A stretch of 64,000 nucleotides of DNA from Anaerolineales bacterium (lineage in GTDB: Bacteria > Chloroflexota > Anaerolineae > 4572-78 > J111). A program made the translations under genes and the position numbers. A model generated the notes under the pieces. It saw only the letters and a program-made list of their open reading frames with translations. It searched no databases and was not told the origin of the DNA. The first letter of the stretch is position 1. Each line of letters begins with the position of its first letter. The stretch is from assembly GCA_015075185.1 (NCBI GenBank), contig JABTUW010000005.1:1-64000 (forward strand). The letters are read 5' to 3'. Below, in pieces: positions 60,313-64,000 of the stretch.

Positions 60313-61032
60313 GTGACTAAAAAAGTAACCATCAAAGTGTTTGGTTTGTCAATGCTGATTTTGCTGGCAGCCTCGCCGGCAGCAGTCCTGGCCCAGGATG
60401 AAGAATCCATGGCCGGTGAAGCAATGATGGCGGCTGTATCCTGCCAACAAGATTACACCGTTCAGAGCGATGACTGGCTCAGCAAAATTGCCGAGAAATT
60501 CTATGGCGATGTATTGGCTTATCCGGCCATTGCCCAGGCGACCAACGCCCACTATGAGGCCGCCATGATGGCCGGCGACCAAGCTATGGCCGGAGAGGCG
60601 ATGATGGCCGAAGGCGACCAGGCTATGGCCGAAAAGGAAGCCATGGCTGGCGAAGCAATGATGGCCGAAAGCAAGCTGATGCTTGAAGGCCCTGACGGCC
60701 AAATGATGGAAGCGATGATGGAGACCGATGGCAGGCTGCTGGTCAAAGGGGCTGACGGCCAGATGATGGAAGTTAAGGCCGGTGAAGATGGCAAGTTGAT
60801 GGCCGCCAATGGCAGCATGGTTGACGGCAACCTGATGCTGGCAGGCGCTGATGGCCAGATGATGGAAGTGACGCTAGGCGATCAGGCCATGACCGGAGAT
60901 GAAACGATGATGGCCAGCAGCTATGCCCTGATCGAAAACCCGGATATTATCGAACCCGGCTGGGTGCTGTGCATTCCTAATGCCGAAGATGCCCAAAAGC
61001 TGCTCTCAGAGACGGCAGCGATGACTCAATAG
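60313..61032 (+). CDS. Exported Met-rich protein with a split LysM-like module
   Basis: A 239-residue protein: signal peptide (to about residue 28, AAVLAQ), a short acidic part, then a LysM-like module that begins at about residue 44 (CQQDYTVQSDDWLSKIAEKF, GDVLAYPAIAQATNA, to 79) and ends at about 202-231 (SSYALIENPDIIEPGWVLCI). These flanks match the LysM-like module of TupA at 25.8 kb nearly word for word. Between them, residues 80-201 are a Met-rich repeat region (AMAGEAMMAEGDQAMAEKEA and three GxDGQMME units), where TupA has about five residues. There are 30 Met in total by my count. Met-rich stretches can bind Cu(I) or take up oxidants; the role is not known. AAGGAGG with a GTG start at 60313 is an excellent start. 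Confidence 0.82.
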   Translation: MTKKVTIKVFGLSMLILLAASPAAVLAQDEESMAGEAMMAAVSCQQDYTVQSDDWLSKIAEKFYGDVLAYPAIAQATNAHYEAAMMAGDQAMAGEAMMAEGDQAMAEKEAMAGEAMMAESKLMLEGPDGQMMEAMMETDGRLLVKGADGQMMEVKAGEDGKLMAANGSMVDGNLMLAGADGQMMEVTLGDQAMTGDETMMASSYALIENPDIIEPGWVLCIPNAEDAQKLLSETAAMTQ

Positions 61033-61075
61033 AATCGGGCGGATTTGGCGTAATTGTCGAATTACCCTTCTGCTC

Positions 61076-61117
61076 ATGGCCTGGCTCATTTCGATGAGCC
61101 AGGCCATTTTGTTTTTC
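61076..61117 (+). terminator. Strong Rho-independent terminator with TTCG loop
   Basis: ATGGCCTGGCTCAT, loop TTCG, ATGAGCCAGGCCAT, then TTTTGTTTTT. It is a perfect 14-bp stem with a stable tetraloop and T-run, 44 bp after the Met-rich gene. Confidence 0.93.
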
Positions 61118-61295
61118 TTAGGCCGATAGTGGAATAACGAGTATTGGGATGAGGGAAGGTTTCAGTAAAATGTGTGGGAAATTCTTAATCGCCTCTGCTA
61201 CCAGGGGATGATAGAGGATGAGGAGAAAAATACTCTCTTGTCCCTTCTAAAGTTACCCGTTTGAATGTAGACGTAGAAAGAGCAGAATTCGTATC

Positions 61296-61547
61296 TTACT
61301 CTACCTTCTCGATTACAATAATGAGATTTGCGACCAGAGCGGCCAGCGCGCCAATCGCCGCCCATACCGGCAAGAGCACCGCACCGACTACACCCAGAGT
61401 GAGCGGAATCTCGATCAAGCTCTTGCCTTCTTCATTCTTGATGATGATACGGCGAATATTGCCGGCATGGACCAACTCTTTTATTTTGGCTACGAGCAAT
61501 TCACCCGTAACCTGATATTCTTCGGTGCGAACTTTTTCCCCGGTCAT
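61296..61547 (-). CDS. DUF4342-like small membrane protein
   Basis: An 83-residue protein: an N-terminal soluble part (EEYQVTGELLVAKIKELVHA, then GNIRRIIIKNEEGKSLIEIP) and a C-terminal hydrophobic part (LGVVGAVLLPVWAAIGALAA) ending with VIEKVE. This is the DUF4342 pattern; in other bacteria the domain may be fused to a UBA-like start. AAAAGGAGC before the ATG is a good ribosome site. The role is unknown; the two-helix hydrophobic half suggests membrane association. Confidence 0.82.
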   Translation of the reverse strand: MTGEKVRTEEYQVTGELLVAKIKELVHAGNIRRIIIKNEEGKSLIEIPLTLGVVGAVLLPVWAAIGALAALVANLIIVIEKVE

Positions 61548-61923
61548 TTTTTTGCTCCTTTTGAATGATGATTAACCACCTCCTATCATCATAGAAAGAC
61601 CCGGTGAACGTCAGCGGGTTTATCCCGATTCCAGGGGGTGGCTGAATTGAACAGCTATCTTTCTGTACGAAGCAGGAGGCTAAAAGTTGTGAAACAGCTT
61701 TGAGGCCAAATAATGAGTTGTTTTCCCATCGTGCTCGAAGTCTTTAAATCTCTAACGACAGTGATAGCGAGATATTTAGCTGCTTGATGCAGGCAACTGT
61801 TTCAACAATTTTGGCAGCGACTCAGCAGAGGGAATAAAGAGATCAATCAGTGATATTTCACCGAAGCATGGCATGTGGAACGTGATAGTTGTCGTGAGCA
61901 GCTCAGTACAGGCCAAGATACTG
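61548..61923. other. Intergenic stretch, nothing recognised
   Basis: About 375 bp between the DUF4342 start and the MoaD-like stop. No open frame with a ribosome site, repeat or RNA was recognised. Confidence 0.5.
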
Positions 61924-62220
61924 TTAACCGCCGGCCATCGCTCCCACAATCAGAAAAGGTTCTGCGCCGCTAGCGACTGCGTCCGGCAACGGAGCGTCCG
62001 GCGGCTCGTGGGACCAATCCTCTCCGCAAGCGAAGAACCGGATAAATGGCCGCCGCTGCTGAGTAACGTGATCGCGGATCGTCCCGCGCAGCATCGGATA
62101 GCTCGCCTCAAGGACATCCAGCACCGAGCGCTGGGTAACCGGCCCTTTAACCTCAAGCTCGACCTTGCCGCTGACCCGCGCCAGCCGGCGAAGATGCGGC
62201 GGCAGTATTACCCGGATCAC
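61924..62220 (-). CDS. MoaD/ThiS-like ubiquitin-fold protein
   Basis: A 98-residue protein with the beta-grasp pattern of MoaD/ThiS: VILPPHLRRLARVSGKVELE, VLDVLEASYPMLRGTI, and a C-terminal GAMAGG with the di-glycine that is adenylated and thiocarboxylated in sulfur carriers. The start is a GTG that overlaps the stop of the BNR-repeat gene (GTGA at 62217-62220), so the two are coupled. No MoaE, ThiG or MoeB/ThiF gene is nearby; its partner may be encoded elsewhere. The tail is longer than in MoaD, and the protein may be a modifier or just a sulfur carrier. Confidence 0.83.
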   Translation of the reverse strand: MIRVILPPHLRRLARVSGKVELEVKGPVTQRSVLDVLEASYPMLRGTIRDHVTQQRRPFIRFFACGEDWSHEPPDAPLPDAVASGAEPFLIVGAMAGG

Positions 62221-63332
62221 GGCAATACCTGGACTTCGACGGACAGCACGGAAGGCAGATCACGGACGATGGGCATCCAGGTGTCGCCCGAATCGGTTGA
62301 GACATACACCTGCCCGCCGGTAGTGCCAAAATAAACACCGCCCGCGTCCAGCGAGTCAACTGCCAGAGCGCTGCGCAATACGTTGACATAGCAGTGGCTT
62401 TGCGGTAACCCCTGGGTGAGCGCCTCCCACTCATGCCCGCCTGTCCGGCTGCGATACACCCGCAGCTTCCCATCCGGTGGATAATGTTCCGAGTCGCTCT
62501 TGATGGGAATGACGTAAATGGTTTCCGGCTCGTGGGCATGCACCGCAATCGGGAAGCCGAAGTCGCTCGGCAGGTTGCCGCTGATCTCGCGCCACGACTC
62601 GCCGGCATTGTCAGTGCGCATGATATCCCAGTGCTTCTGCATGAACAGCACCTCCGGGCGCGAGGGATGCATCGCCAAACCGTGAACGCAGTGACCAACC
62701 TCGGCGTGGGGGTCAGGCAGCTCGTACTCGGACTTCAGACCCTGGTTCACAGGCCGCCAGGTCTCCCCGCCATCGTCGGTGCGGAACGCGCCCGCCGCCG
62801 AGATAGCCACAAAAATCCGGTTGGGGTTGCCCGGATCCAGCAGGATGGTATGGAGGCACATTCCCCCGGCCCCGGGCTGCCAGAGGTGCCCCTTGACGCT
62901 GCGCAGCCCCGAAAGCTCCTGCCACGTCTTCCCGCCGTCGCCGGAGCGAAACAAGGCGGCATCTTCTACCCCGGCGTAGACCGTCTCGGGATCGGCTGGC
63001 GATGGTTCGAGATACCAGACCCGCTTAAATTCCCAGGGATGCTGGCTGCCGTCATACCACTGGTGCGTACCGGGGACACCGTCGTAAGCGAATTCGTTGC
63101 CCACCGGCTCCCAGCTCTGGCCGCCATCATCGGAACGCTGGATCAACTGCCCGAACCAACCGGTGGATTGCGAGGCATACAGCCGCTTCGGGTCAGCAGG
63201 TGAGCCTTTGAGATGATAAATTTCCCAGCCTGCAAAATGGGGGCCGCTGATGTCCCACTGTTTGCGTTTCCCGTCTGAGGTCAGAATGAAGGCGCCTTTG
63301 CGGGTGCCAACCAACACGCGTACACTGCTCAT
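62217..63332 (-). CDS. BNR/sialidase-like repeat protein (WD40/YVTN-type)
   Basis: A 371-residue protein built of BNR-type (Asp-box) repeats: SDDGGQSWEPV, SGDGGKTWQELSG, TDDGGETWRPV, TDNAGESWREISG, SRTGGHEWEALTQG and STDSGDTWMPI. Asp boxes form a six- or seven-bladed beta-propeller as in sialidases and VPS10 domains. It starts SSVRVLVGTRKGAFILTSDG and has no signal peptide, so it may be cytoplasmic, unlike secreted sialidases. No catalytic Arg triad is clear, so sialidase activity is not claimed. The start at 63332 follows AAAGGAGAG; the frame extends to 63398. It is coupled to the MoaD-like gene. Confidence 0.87.
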   Translation of the reverse strand: MSSVRVLVGTRKGAFILTSDGKRKQWDISGPHFAGWEIYHLKGSPADPKRLYASQSTGWFGQLIQRSDDGGQSWEPVGNEFAYDGVPGTHQWYDGSQHPWEFKRVWYLEPSPADPETVYAGVEDAALFRSGDGGKTWQELSGLRSVKGHLWQPGAGGMCLHTILLDPGNPNRIFVAISAAGAFRTDDGGETWRPVNQGLKSEYELPDPHAEVGHCVHGLAMHPSRPEVLFMQKHWDIMRTDNAGESWREISGNLPSDFGFPIAVHAHEPETIYVIPIKSDSEHYPPDGKLRVYRSRTGGHEWEALTQGLPQSHCYVNVLRSALAVDSLDAGGVYFGTTGGQVYVSTDSGDTWMPIVRDLPSVLSVEVQVLP

Positions 63333-63565
63333 AGTTTGCTCTCCTTTCATTTTGGGCCAACCTGTAATAAAGGTGCTTCCTCCCCACTTGTATGGCAAAT
63401 ATCTCTGTCCTTGAGCTGCCCTTCAAAGACGATACAAATGGAGATAAGAACAAATGTGCTATTTCACCTATTATAAGCAGATAGCCCTGAAACGCAAATG
63501 AACAATAGGAGCATCCCAATTTTGGGTAACGCAGGACACGCGAAGCGGGCAACTTGTCCCACAGT

Positions 63566-64000
63566 TCATCCATATACTCCGTGCTTTTTACCCGCCTCAA
63601 TAAACGCTTGGACATTTTTCAGCGAAATCCCCTCATGAAAGGAGTGATCGGTCGCCAGGATGTAGCCGCCGCCAGGGGCGCAGGTGTGAATACAGTCCAT
63701 CACGGCGGCTTCAATCTCTTCCGGCGTGCCGTAAGGCATCACCCTGCTGGCGTCTATGTTGCCAATGAGACAAACTTTGTGGCCGTACCTGGCCTTGACC
63801 GCGCCAATATCCATTTGGGCCGTTCGCTGCAAGTTGTTTAAGCCGACAATCTCAAACTCCATGATGTCGCTCAGGATGGCGTTGATATTGCCGCAGCTAT
63901 GGAAAATGACCGGCGTACCCGTTTCGGCCAGGGTTTTGATTTCCCGGCTCAGGTAAGGCAGTACAAATTTGCGCACGTGTTCGGGCTTAAAGAACGTGCC
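63566..64000 (-). CDS. Uroporphyrinogen decarboxylase (UroD)-family protein, partial
   Basis: The C-terminal 144 codons of a UroD-like protein; the frame is open to the right edge. It contains TPVIFHSCGNINAILSDIME, VCLIGNIDASRVMPYGTPEE and GYILATDHSFHEGISLKNVQ, as in UroD-fold methyltransferases (MtaA/MtbA and related), where HSCG with its Cys and His can hold zinc, rather than true heme-pathway HemE. It may be an enzyme for methyl or corrinoid chemistry. The start is outside the window. Confidence 0.85.
   Translation of the reverse strand, partial: GTFFKPEHVRKFVLPYLSREIKTLAETGTPVIFHSCGNINAILSDIMEFEIVGLNNLQRTAQMDIGAVKARYGHKVCLIGNIDASRVMPYGTPEEIEAAVMDCIHTCAPGGGYILATDHSFHEGISLKNVQAFIEAGKKHGVYG

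Noticed and set aside
1..64000. tRNA or rRNA genes
   Set aside because: No T-arm with matching acceptor stem and no rRNA-like segment was found by eye; a tRNAscan or Infernal run would settle this.

Overview
The window looks like a piece of a chromosome from an environmental bacterium, most likely a member of the Chloroflexota (Anaerolineae or a relative). The reasons are indirect: moderately high G+C, two very large NB-ARC/TPR transcription regulators (one SARP type, one XRE type), NarL-type two-component pairs beside MacAB-like exporters, a tungstate ABC transporter, lipoproteins with Thr/Pro-rich linkers, and many short degenerate palindromic repeats between genes. No rRNA, tRNA, CRISPR array or phage module was recognised. 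Both ends cut through genes (an MFS transporter on the left, a UroD-family protein on the right).

Layout. 1-7.7 kb: metabolic and transport genes (MFS, EamA, PIG-L deacetylase, PfkB kinase), then a VWA protein whose start has been disturbed by a 141-bp MITE-like element, DUF3795 and an ADP-ribosylglycohydrolase. 7.9-17.6 kb: DUF116 protein, a NarL two-component system and, divergent from it, a HlyD / ATPase / MacB-permease export operon followed by two lipoproteins. 17.6-24.4 kb: rhodanese, a complete but broken IS4-family element with an 11-bp target duplication, a three-gene operon (74-aa protein, ParB-like, DUF2917) and a divergent SARP regulator with 11-bp-periodic repeats between them. 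24.4-28.5 kb: a GntR/PBP-like regulator and a tungstate uptake system whose binding protein carries a LysM-like module. 28.5-40.9 kb: TPM protein, hydroxyacid-oxoacid transhydrogenase, Ldh-family dehydrogenase, lipoprotein, beta-propeller protein, and a secreted hydrolase fused to ABC permease segments with its ATPase. 41-56 kb: copper ATPase, membrane proteins, XRE/NB-ARC regulator, HATPase, integrase, M24 peptidase, a second NarL two-component system, a hydrolase-like lipoprotein lacking its catalytic residues, and two CPBP proteases. 56-64 kb: a large hybrid histidine kinase carrying two repeat elements inside its reading frame, a methionine-rich protein with a split LysM-like module, DUF4342, and a MoaD-like / BNR-repeat pair.

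The most unusual material is (i) a family of degenerate 7-9-nt tandem words arranged mostly as inverted arrays, found between genes of operons and twice in frame inside a kinase gene; (ii) a direct-repeat motif CGTTAC-N6-CGTTAC upstream of genes at three separated loci; (iii) the 11-bp repeats at the SARP promoter; (iv) the hydrolase-permease fusion; and (v) the LysM-like module shared by the tungstate-binding protein and the Met-rich protein. All function calls are from reading the translated sequence; no database search was run.
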